NCBI GenBank assembly: GCA_020437875.1
Contig: JAGQVR010000001.1
Location: 1-21,693 of the forward strand
Direction: 5' to 3'
Source: Flavobacteriales bacterium
GTDB taxonomy: Bacteria; Bacteroidota; Bacteroidia; Flavobacteriales_F; PHOS-HE28
Length of the DNA: 21,693 nt
Below, in pieces: positions 14,615 through 21,228 of this stretch (position 1 is the stretch's first letter; each line of letters opens with the position of its first letter). Position numbers and translations under genes: made by a program. Below the pieces are notes generated by a model. That model was given only the letters and a program-made list of their open reading frames with translations, was not told the DNA's origin and ran no database searches.

Positions 14615-16545
14615 GGCAGGAAGAAGCGCCCCGCCCCAAGGCCCGGGACCCGCCAGGCATAACAGCCGGTGGCCATTCCGCTCAGGTCAGCCTCCGCCAG
14701 CCCCCTTGACACCGGGCATGAACGGACAAGGCTGCCGCGGTGGTCCAGGACCTGAAGCTCCTGACCACTATACCCCTCGAATAACTCCCATCGCGCCCGT
14801 CCGCCATCCAAAGCGAAGAACACGGGCGTGGGATCGGCACGTTCGACAAGGCCAACGCTCAACTGCCCACCATCGAAGCCCACGACCACCGGATCATGGT
14901 CACTGCTCCGAAAGGCGTTCGGCTGGTATCGGGTGATGTTGGCATCCCGATAATCGAAGCTCTCCGGTTCATCCGTGTTGATGTGCCATACTTCGGTCCC
15001 GGTGATCACCGGATCCATGGCTGCCGTGCTGAACACATGATCAAGCGTGCCGAACATGCTGGCATAGGTATGCGTGTAGCCGCCTTCCACAGCTTGGTCC
15101 AGAAGGCCCGAGGCTCGCAATACATCAAGGGGGTCCTCCTGGGTATAGGCATTGAAGTCGCCCATGATCAATTGAGCGGGGATGCCTGTGGCATCACGCA
15201 ATTCCGCCCAATGATCCACTAGAGCGGCTACCTGTGAACGACGCATCCCATTGAAGCACCCCTGTCCATCATTCTGGTCCACGTTCGCGCCAGTGGCCCC
15301 ATCGCACAGCTTACTGCGCAGGTGCATGGTGCTGAACAAGAAGCGCCCACCGTTGGCGAGCACCCGGAAACCCTGCGTGAGATGGGGACGCTGGAAGAGG
15401 CTCGTGTTCAGCGCGTACAACGAAGTGATCGGCAGCAATACCGAGGGCTTGTACAGGATCACCGTGCGCGTGCCCTGGCCGAAGGCGTCTTCTTCCAACA
15501 CCGCATAGGTGCCGACCCCCATCGCACCGTTCAGGGCCGCCACCAGGTCCTCCCAGGCCGCATCCGTGTTCTCGATCTCGCACAGCACGAGCACATCTGC
15601 GTCCATGGCCTGGATCGCCGCCACCAACTTGGTCCGCTGCCGACCCAGTTCCGCACTGTTCGCCGCACCCCATTCACCGAGCGTGGTGAAGTAGTTGAGG
15701 ACATTGAACGCTGCGGCCCGCAGGGTGCCCCCCACCTCCGGGACCGCCGGACGCGTGGCATGCTCGAATTGCACCGGGGCCAACGGCTCCAGCTTGTACT
15801 CCCCGTACGAATAGTGGATCACGCCTGTCAGGTCGGTGACCGTGGATCCGTTGCGCAGGGTTCCAGCAGCATCCGCCCAGGGCATTGGATCCGGCCACGA
15901 ACTCGTGCGCGTATCATCCAACAGGACGTATCCACGGTCGATCATATCCTGGGCGGCCAGAACGGCGCTTACGTTCGAGGTCCCGGTGGAACTGGTACCC
16001 GATGGGTCCACATCGTTCGGATCCACCTGGTCGGTAGGCGTAGTGGTCCGACCTGAAGCCAGATACACCTCCCCGTATTGCGACCAGTTCGAGTTGTCCA
16101 CCACCATCAACTGACCCGGGAATCGCACCAACATACCCTCGTAGTGCTCCCAATTCGACAACGATCCAACAGGAAGCGCGATGTCCGTCGGTGTCACCGT
16201 TCCACTACCAAGAATGTTGTACGTGGCGTTGCTTAGCTCGGTGAGACCATTGAACTCCACCACCGTACCGGTCACCGAAAGGCGCTGGCCGACCGATATC
16301 CCAGACGGGTTCGATGAATACACGAACAGGCCATCGCTCGTGTTCACATTCCCGTCGCAATCCGGCTGTTCGATATAATAGCCGTTGATGGACCCACTGC
16401 CGGAGAACACTGCCGTGACAATGCCTTCGGTGGTGACCTGCTGGCCGACGAATGGGCTGCTTTGCCCCGTTCCCTGTATGGAGCAGATGGGTTGTGCGGC
16501 GATCACATGGGGAGCCAGGACGAGCAGGAAGAGGTGACGGTGCAT
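14611..16545 (-). CDS. ExeM/NucH-family extracellular endonuclease-like protein with T9SS-like C-terminus
   Basis: A 644-residue exported nuclease-like protein. After a signal peptide (residues 1-17) an OB-fold-like domain begins at ICSIQGTGQSSPFVGQQVTTEG (about 20-120), typical of ExeM/NucH. The endonuclease/exonuclease/phosphatase domain spans about 275-560. Visible catalytic residues are Asn281 (FNVLNY), Glu323 (EIEN), His408 (MHLRSK), Asp463 and Asn465 (GDFNAY), Asp502-His503 (LDHVF) and the SDHDP motif with His550. This is the DNase I-like set, so extracellular DNA degradation is the likely role. The last ~75 residues (LQVLDHRGSLVR, ADLSGMATGCYAWRV, ending RFFLP) resemble a degenerate type A T9SS sorting domain, suggesting export through the same system as the PorZ-like protein. 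Confidence 0.9.
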   Translation of the reverse strand: MHRHLFLLVLAPHVIAAQPICSIQGTGQSSPFVGQQVTTEGIVTAVFSGSGSINGYYIEQPDCDGNVNTSDGLFVYSSNPSGISVGQRLSVTGTVVEFNGLTELSNATYNILGSGTVTPTDIALPVGSLSNWEHYEGMLVRFPGQLMVVDNSNWSQYGEVYLASGRTTTPTDQVDPNDVDPSGTSSTGTSNVSAVLAAQDMIDRGYVLLDDTRTSSWPDPMPWADAAGTLRNGSTVTDLTGVIHYSYGEYKLEPLAPVQFEHATRPAVPEVGGTLRAAAFNVLNYFTTLGEWGAANSAELGRQRTKLVAAIQAMDADVLVLCEIENTDAAWEDLVAALNGAMGVGTYAVLEEDAFGQGTRTVILYKPSVLLPITSLYALNTSLFQRPHLTQGFRVLANGGRFLFSTMHLRSKLCDGATGANVDQNDGQGCFNGMRRSQVAALVDHWAELRDATGIPAQLIMGDFNAYTQEDPLDVLRASGLLDQAVEGGYTHTYASMFGTLDHVFSTAAMDPVITGTEVWHINTDEPESFDYRDANITRYQPNAFRSSDHDPVVVGFDGGQLSVGLVERADPTPVFFALDGGRARWELFEGYSGQELQVLDHRGSLVRSCPVSRGLAEADLSGMATGCYAWRVPGLGAGRFFLP

Positions 16546-16560
16546 CGGGGGTGCGGCGGT

Positions 16561-16568
16561 GCAAGGTA
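16561..16568 (-). promoter_or_regulatory. Weak -7 box candidate for the extracellular nuclease gene
   Basis: On the minus strand this reads TACCTTGC, 15 bp upstream of the start at 16545. That spacing resembles other boxes in the window, but the 3' half (TTGC) differs from TTYG at two positions. Kept only as a weak candidate. Confidence 0.2.
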
Positions 16569-16638
16569 GCGCGGGGTTCCACGGTCCTGTTGTTCATGAT
16601 CGCAGGGCTCAAGGCGTGGCTCCGAGAGGGGTCGGGAT

Positions 16639-16646
16639 GACCTTTG
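16639..16646 (+). promoter_or_regulatory. Candidate -7 promoter box for the M3 peptidase gene
   Basis: GACCTTTG matches TAnnTTTG in 7 of 8 positions, with the full CTTTG core, and lies 54 bp before the ATG at 16701. If used, it overlaps the far-upstream TTG (16644) and so supports the downstream ATG as the real start. Confidence 0.3.
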
Positions 16647-16700
16647 TACGCGCGCCGAACACTCCCCATTCACCCGCTCAATACCGTACCGGGGCGGAAA

Positions 16701-18755
16701 ATGACCAGCCTGATGAACGATCCAACGCCGCTTGCAACGACCGCTCCACTCCCCTTCGAAGCACCCGCCTTCGACCGTATCAAGGATGAAGACCACGCCC
16801 CCGCGATCGAGTCGGGCATGCGGGAACAGCTGGCCGAGGTGGAGGCGATCATCGCTGATACCGCCGTTCCGACCTTCGAGAACACCGTCGTGGCCATGGA
16901 GCGTACAGGACGTCAGCTGACCCGTGCGAAGAACATCTTCTTCAACCTCACTGGCAGCGCCACCAACGATGCCCTGCAACGAGTGAAGGCGGCGCTGATG
17001 CCGAAGCTGGCCGCCCATGACGATGCGATCACGATGAACGACGCGCTCTTCCAACGCGTTCAGGCGGTTTACCAAGGTCGACGCGACGCCGGATTGGACC
17101 CGGTGCAGGAGCGCCTGGTGGAGCGCTACCATGCGCGCTTCGTGCGCGCTGGTGCCCTGTTGGACAACGATGGAAAAGAGCGATTGAAGGAATTGAACGC
17201 CGAAGAGGCGAAACTTCGCACCCTGTTCGAGGACAATGTCCTGAAGGCGCGCAGCACTGCAGCGGTGATCGTTGAGGACCGCTCCCTGCTCGACGGCCTG
17301 GGCGAAGAAGCCATCGATGCCGCTGCGGAAGCCGCCCGGGTGAAAGGGCACCAGGGCAGGTGGCTCATCGAACTGATCAACACCACCGGGCAACCCGTCC
17401 TCGCATCGCTCAAGGACCGTGATCTGCGAGAGCGGATCCACCGGGCGAGCATCGGGCGGAACACCTCGGGCACCACGGATAACCGGCCGATCATCGCGCG
17501 CCTCGCGCAGTTGCGGGCGCAGAAAGCCGGACTGCTGGGCTTCCCGAACTGGGCGGCGTACGTGATGGATGATCAAATGTCCAAGACCCCGGAGGCGGCC
17601 GTGGCGCTCCTCTCCGGTCTTGTGCCGAACGCGGCCCGCAACGCGAAAGCCGAAGCCATCAAACTGCAGGCCCTTGCCGAGGAACAGGGGGCCGGCATCA
17701 ACATCAGACCCTGGGACTGGGACTACTACAGTGAGCAGGTTCGCAAAGCGGAATATGATCTGGACGAAGCCGCGCTGAAGCCCTACCTCGAGTTCGAGCG
17801 TGTTCTGGTGAAGGGGGTGCTCTTCGCGGCGGAGAAGCTCTATGGCCTCACCTTCCGGGAGCGGCATGATCTGCCGGTGTATCACCCAGACGTGCGCGTG
17901 TTCGACATCTTCGATGCGGATGGATCCGTGATCGGGCTTTTCTACGGTGACTATTTCGCCCGCGACAACAAGAGCGGCGGGGCCTGGATGAGCAGCTTCG
18001 TGGACCAGAGCTCCTTGCTCCATCAGCAGCCCGTGATCACCCAGAACTGCAACTACGTGAGGCCCGCTCCCGGCCAACCCTGCCTGCTTGGTTTCGATGA
18101 TGTGATCACCCTCTTCCACGAGTTCGGCCATGCCCTGCATGGCATGCTCAGCACCCAGGTCTATCCCTTTTTCAGCGGCACGGCCACGGCCACCGATTTC
18201 GTCGAGTTCCCCTCCCAGATCAATGAGGCCCTGGCGACCGACCCCGAAGTGCTGGCCAATTATGCCCGGCACTACCGGACCGGCGAAGCGATGCCCGCAG
18301 CGCTGGTCGCCAAGATGAAGCGTGCCCGGACATTCAACCAAGGCTATGCGACGAGCGAATACCTGGCAGCGGCCCTCTTGGATATCGAATGGCATTCGCA
18401 GCCTCCCGACGCACCGCAGGTGACCGATGTGGGATCTTTTGAGCGGACCGCGCTGAAGAAGTACGGTCTCGACGACGATCGGGTGCCTCCCCGCTACAAG
18501 TCAAGCTATTTCAGTCACATCTGGGGCGGTGGCTATGCGGCGAATTACTACGCATACATGTGGAGCGAGGTACTGGATGCCGACGGCTGTGCGTGGTTCG
18601 AGGAGCACGGCGGATCAACGCGGGAGAACGGCATGCATTTCCGGCGCACGGTCCTCTCAAAAGGGGGCAGCAAGGATGGACGGGAACTCTACCATGATTT
18701 CGCGGGTCGCGAACCCCGACTGGAGCCCTTGTTGGCCCGTCGCGGCCTGAACTGA
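16701..18755 (+). CDS. M3 family metallopeptidase (peptidyl-dipeptidase Dcp / oligopeptidase A type)
   Basis: A 684-residue zinc peptidase of the thimet-oligopeptidase family, which trims short peptides in the cytoplasm. The zinc motif HEFGH is His473-Glu474-His477, inside FHEFGHALHGML. The third ligand is Glu502 in TDFVEFPSQINE. The C-terminal signature GGGYAANYYAYMWSEVLDADG is typical of Dcp-like enzymes. The N-terminal half is the helical channel domain, containing conserved segments such as NFPNWAAY-like GFPNWAAYVMD. No signal peptide is present. The ATG at 16701 (MTSLMNDPTPL) is preferred to a TTG at 16644, which adds a basic, non-family segment. Whether it is strictly a dipeptidase (Dcp) or an endo-oligopeptidase (PrlC) cannot be told from motifs alone, so no symbol is given. 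Confidence 0.93.
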   Translation: MTSLMNDPTPLATTAPLPFEAPAFDRIKDEDHAPAIESGMREQLAEVEAIIADTAVPTFENTVVAMERTGRQLTRAKNIFFNLTGSATNDALQRVKAALMPKLAAHDDAITMNDALFQRVQAVYQGRRDAGLDPVQERLVERYHARFVRAGALLDNDGKERLKELNAEEAKLRTLFEDNVLKARSTAAVIVEDRSLLDGLGEEAIDAAAEAARVKGHQGRWLIELINTTGQPVLASLKDRDLRERIHRASIGRNTSGTTDNRPIIARLAQLRAQKAGLLGFPNWAAYVMDDQMSKTPEAAVALLSGLVPNAARNAKAEAIKLQALAEEQGAGINIRPWDWDYYSEQVRKAEYDLDEAALKPYLEFERVLVKGVLFAAEKLYGLTFRERHDLPVYHPDVRVFDIFDADGSVIGLFYGDYFARDNKSGGAWMSSFVDQSSLLHQQPVITQNCNYVRPAPGQPCLLGFDDVITLFHEFGHALHGMLSTQVYPFFSGTATATDFVEFPSQINEALATDPEVLANYARHYRTGEAMPAALVAKMKRARTFNQGYATSEYLAAALLDIEWHSQPPDAPQVTDVGSFERTALKKYGLDDDRVPPRYKSSYFSHIWGGGYAANYYAYMWSEVLDADGCAWFEEHGGSTRENGMHFRRTVLSKGGSKDGRELYHDFAGREPRLEPLLARRGLN

Positions 18756-18773
18756 TCACCCGGGCATCCGACA

Positions 18774-18953
18774 TCAAGCCCGCTTGGAGCGCTCGGCATC
18801 CCGAAGGCGATGGATCATGTCGCGCCACTCATCCAACTGGCGCTCCATGGTATCATGGGTATGATGCTGGTCCTGCTCCTCACGAACGACGTATAAGTGC
18901 TGATCGTCGGTGATCGTTCGGAGCAGGCCTGTGGTGACGATGGCGCGTTCCAT
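18774..18953 (-). CDS. Small 59-residue protein, unknown function
   Basis: From the Met at 18953 the product is 59 residues: MERAIVTTGLLRTITDD, then HLYVVREEQDQHHTH, then a charged helix MERQLDEWRDMIHRLRD ending in ERSKRA. I do not know this family. Codon use is strongly GC-third and similar to the flanking genes, and the two halves read as a beta segment and an amphipathic helix, which supports real coding. The frame stays open up to 19202, but that extension begins in a parS palindrome and looks like noise. The gene converges with the M3 peptidase gene (18 bp between stops) and diverges from mnmG. The His-rich HHTHD stretch could bind metal, but this is speculation. Confidence 0.55.
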   Translation of the reverse strand: MERAIVTTGLLRTITDDQHLYVVREEQDQHHTHDTMERQLDEWRDMIHRLRDAERSKRA

Positions 18954-19111
18954 GGTTCTGAGTATTACACTTCCTGAGGAGGCAAAGCATGTGCCACTCG
19001 AGGACCCGGTCATGACAACACAATTGCTGTAAGGCGCTCGGCATGTGATCAAAGCCCACTCGGTCCGGTTCTTCCGCCTGATCGGTGGTTCGTGGTGATC
19101 CTGGATCGATC

Positions 19112-19119
19112 TACCTTTG
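19112..19119 (+). promoter_or_regulatory. Candidate -7 promoter box for mnmG
   Basis: TACCTTTG is a full match to TAnnTTTG, 88 bp before the mnmG ATG. A TTCG at about 20 bp upstream is a poor -33 candidate. Transcription from here would place the parS palindrome at 19187-19200 inside the 5' leader. Confidence 0.45.
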
Positions 19120-19186
19120 CTGCGTCCATGGAACCTATCCCTGCCCAAAGAGGCAATCTCCTGAAGATCAGGGATCTTATACCAAG

Positions 19187-19200
19187 GTTCCACGTGGAAC
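19187..19200. other. parS: parS-like centromere site 1 (mnmG leader)
   Basis: GTTCCACGTGGAAC is a perfect 14-bp palindrome. It matches the ParB-binding parS core (closely related to TGTTTCACGTGAAACA), with the TTCC/GGAA arms I associate with Bacteroidota parS. It ends 7 bp before the mnmG start codon. Two further identical copies follow within about 2 kb. Confidence 0.85.
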
Positions 19201-19207
19201 ACCCCGC

Positions 19208-21082
19208 ATGGAAGAAGTGTACGATGTGATCGTGGTCGGCGCCGGCCACGCAGGGAACGAAGCAGCGGCAGCTGCGGGCAACATGGGCTCCCGGGTCCTG
19301 CTCATCACCATGAACATGGGGGTGATCGGCCAGATGAGTTGCAACCCCGCCATGGGTGGCGTGGCCAAAGGACAGATCGTGCGGGAGATCGATGCACTCG
19401 GTGGCTATTCTGGGATCATTACGGACCGTAGCACCGTCCAATTCCGAATGCTCAACCGAAGCAAGGGACCAGCCATGTGGAGCCCCAGGGCACAGAACGA
19501 CCGGGCCCTCTTCGCTGCTGAATGGCGCCGAATGCTCGAGCATACCACGAACGTCCACTTCTGGCAGGATACGGTGAATGAGCTCATCATTGAACGGGGC
19601 GCAGTCCGTGGTGTTCGTACGGGTCTAGGAAAGACCATTCTTGCACGCGCCGTGATCCTCACCAGTGGAACCTTCATGAACGGCCTGATGCACATCGGTG
19701 AGCGCCAGTTGGGTGGTGGGCGCGCTGGGGAGAAGGCCAGCAAGGGGATCACCGAGCAACTCGTCGCGATCGGCTTCGAAGCGGGACGTATGAAGACAGG
19801 AACCCCACCACGGGTGGATGGTCGTAGTATCGACTACGCCCACCTCGAGGAACAACCAGGCGACCCCGACCCAGGGAAGTTCAGCTATTCGCCAAGCACT
19901 CAGCCTGTATCGAAACAACTCTCCTGCTGGATGACCTACACCAGCCCGGAGGTACACGACATTCTACGAACCGGCTTCGACCGCAGCCCCATGTTCAACG
20001 GCCGCATACGTGGCCTGGGTCCGCGCTATTGCCCGAGTATCGAGGACAAGATCGACCGGTTCGCGGACAAGGATCGACACCAGATCTTCGTGGAGCCTGA
20101 AGGCTGGGATACGGTCGAGACGTATATCAACGGATTCAGTACGAGCCTTCCCGAAGAGGTGCAAGTTGCTGCGCTTAGGCGGATCCCGGGATTCGCCAAT
20201 GCACGAATGTTCCGTCCAGGGTATGCGGTCGAGTACGACTACTTCCCCCCCACCCAACTCTATCACTCACTGGAGACCAAACTCGTCCATGGTCTCTACT
20301 TCGCTGGCCAGATCAATGGTACTACTGGATATGAGGAAGCCGCCTGCCAGGGGTTGATGGCGGGCATGAATGCCCACCTGATGCTCAACGATCAATCTCC
20401 CTTTATTCTACGTCGGGACGAAGCCTATATCGGCGTGCTCATCGACGACCTCATCACCAAGGGCACGGAAGAGCCGTATCGCATGTTCACGAGCCGGGCG
20501 GAATTCAGGATCCTGCTTCGCCAGGATAATGCCGACCTGCGACTGACGGAACGATCTCACACCATCGGCCTGGCCAGCGAGGAACGTCTGGAGAGGGTTC
20601 AACGGAAACAAGCCCTCACAGCCGCCTTGGTGGACGCACTTCGCACCGAAAGCATAGCACCAGAAGCCGCCAATACCGTGATCGTTCCACGTGGAACATC
20701 CGCCATAAAGCAGAAAGTGAAACTCTACGACCTCCTCCTTCGTCCGCAGCTTTCATTCGTCGATCTCGCCGAACTATCCCAGTCCATCGGACCGATCCTC
20801 GCAACCACAGACGACCTAAAAGGGGAGGTAATGGAGCAGGTCGAGATCAACGGGAAGTATGAAGGATATTTGGAGAAGGAGCGGGAAATGGCCGAGAAAC
20901 TGACACGTCTCGAAGAGGTCCCCCTTGACATCGAGATGGAGTATGCACGGCTCACGTCACTTTCCATTGAAGCGCGCCAGAAGCTTGAGAAGGTGCGGCC
21001 TAGCACATTGGGGCAAGCCTCCCGGATCAGCGGAGTGTCGCCTGCGGACCTGAGCGTCCTAATGATCTACTTGGGTCGGTAG
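19208..21082 (+). CDS. mnmG: tRNA uridine-5-carboxymethylaminomethyl(34) synthesis enzyme MnmG
   Basis: MnmG (GidA) is an FAD enzyme that works with the GTPase MnmE to put the (carboxymethyl)aminomethyl group on U34 of tRNAs reading codons ending in A or G. The 624-residue length is standard. The Rossmann motif VIVVGAGHAGNEAAAAA begins at residue 8. The family blocks MSCNPAMGG, KGQIVREIDALGG, QFRMLNRSKGPA, MKTGTPPRVDG, GPRYCPSIEDKI and AGQINGTTGYEEAACQG follow. The C-terminal MnmE/tRNA-binding helices include EINGKYEGYLEKE. The Met at 19208 starts the conserved N-terminus; the upstream extension to 19085 is rejected. A parS palindrome lies 7 bp before the ATG and a second lies inside the gene, encoding part of VPRGT near residue 495. 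mnmG is often near the chromosome origin in bacteria. Confidence 0.96.
   Translation: MEEVYDVIVVGAGHAGNEAAAAAGNMGSRVLLITMNMGVIGQMSCNPAMGGVAKGQIVREIDALGGYSGIITDRSTVQFRMLNRSKGPAMWSPRAQNDRALFAAEWRRMLEHTTNVHFWQDTVNELIIERGAVRGVRTGLGKTILARAVILTSGTFMNGLMHIGERQLGGGRAGEKASKGITEQLVAIGFEAGRMKTGTPPRVDGRSIDYAHLEEQPGDPDPGKFSYSPSTQPVSKQLSCWMTYTSPEVHDILRTGFDRSPMFNGRIRGLGPRYCPSIEDKIDRFADKDRHQIFVEPEGWDTVETYINGFSTSLPEEVQVAALRRIPGFANARMFRPGYAVEYDYFPPTQLYHSLETKLVHGLYFAGQINGTTGYEEAACQGLMAGMNAHLMLNDQSPFILRRDEAYIGVLIDDLITKGTEEPYRMFTSRAEFRILLRQDNADLRLTERSHTIGLASEERLERVQRKQALTAALVDALRTESIAPEAANTVIVPRGTSAIKQKVKLYDLLLRPQLSFVDLAELSQSIGPILATTDDLKGEVMEQVEINGKYEGYLEKEREMAEKLTRLEEVPLDIEMEYARLTSLSIEARQKLEKVRPSTLGQASRISGVSPADLSVLMIYLGR
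20684..20697. other. parS: parS-like centromere site 2 (inside mnmG)
   Basis: A perfect GTTCCACGTGGAAC palindrome within the mnmG reading frame, where it encodes V-P-R-G-T. It lies 1497 bp from site 1. With its flanks GATC and AT it is identical over 20 bp to site 3. Its presence in coding sequence, with the codons accommodating the full palindrome, argues that it is kept for its DNA function. Confidence 0.85.
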
Positions 21083-21122
21083 GGACCCTCCGCCTCCCCG
21101 TACATCTGTCAGCGACCCCCTG

Positions 21123-21141
21123 GGGAATGGACAACATTCCC
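21123..21141 (+). terminator. Hairpin downstream of mnmG
   Basis: GGGAATG and CATTCCC form a 7-bp stem with a 5-base loop, 40 bp after the mnmG stop. A second hairpin follows at 21159-21178. Neither is followed directly by a U-run; a run of six T occurs at 21192-21197. Together they are the best candidate for the mnmG transcript end. Confidence 0.4.
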
Positions 21142-21158
21142 GTGCAGCCCTTCGATGT

Positions 21159-21178
21159 GATTCACCCGGGAGTGAATC
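21159..21178 (+). terminator. Second hairpin downstream of mnmG
   Basis: GATTCAC and GTGAATC form a 7-bp stem around a 6-base loop, with a T6 run starting 14 bp further on. It could be a terminator or a protein-binding dyad next to parS site 3, 36 bp away. Confidence 0.35.
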
Positions 21179-21214
21179 TACCTGCTACGCCTTTTTTGCA
21201 ACCATTCGTCGATC

Positions 21215-21228
21215 GTTCCACGTGGAAC
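21215..21228. other. parS: parS-like centromere site 3 (downstream of mnmG)
   Basis: A third perfect GTTCCACGTGGAAC palindrome, in intergenic DNA 132 bp after the mnmG stop and 531 bp from site 2. Its flanks (GATC before, AT after) match site 2. Three identical copies in 2.05 kb are far more than expected by chance for a 14-mer. Confidence 0.85.

Noticed and set aside
16503..18395. 630-codon minus-strand open frame opposite the M3 peptidase
   Set aside because: The plus frame has a full set of M3 catalytic motifs; the opposite frame has none and arises from GC-third codon bias.
19187..19202. Minus-strand proteins beginning MFHVE (from 19202, and a similar one through the mnmG parS site)
   Set aside because: The MFHVE start is just the parS palindrome read as codons. 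The downstream sequence lacks protein-like character until the separate 59-residue frame at 18953.
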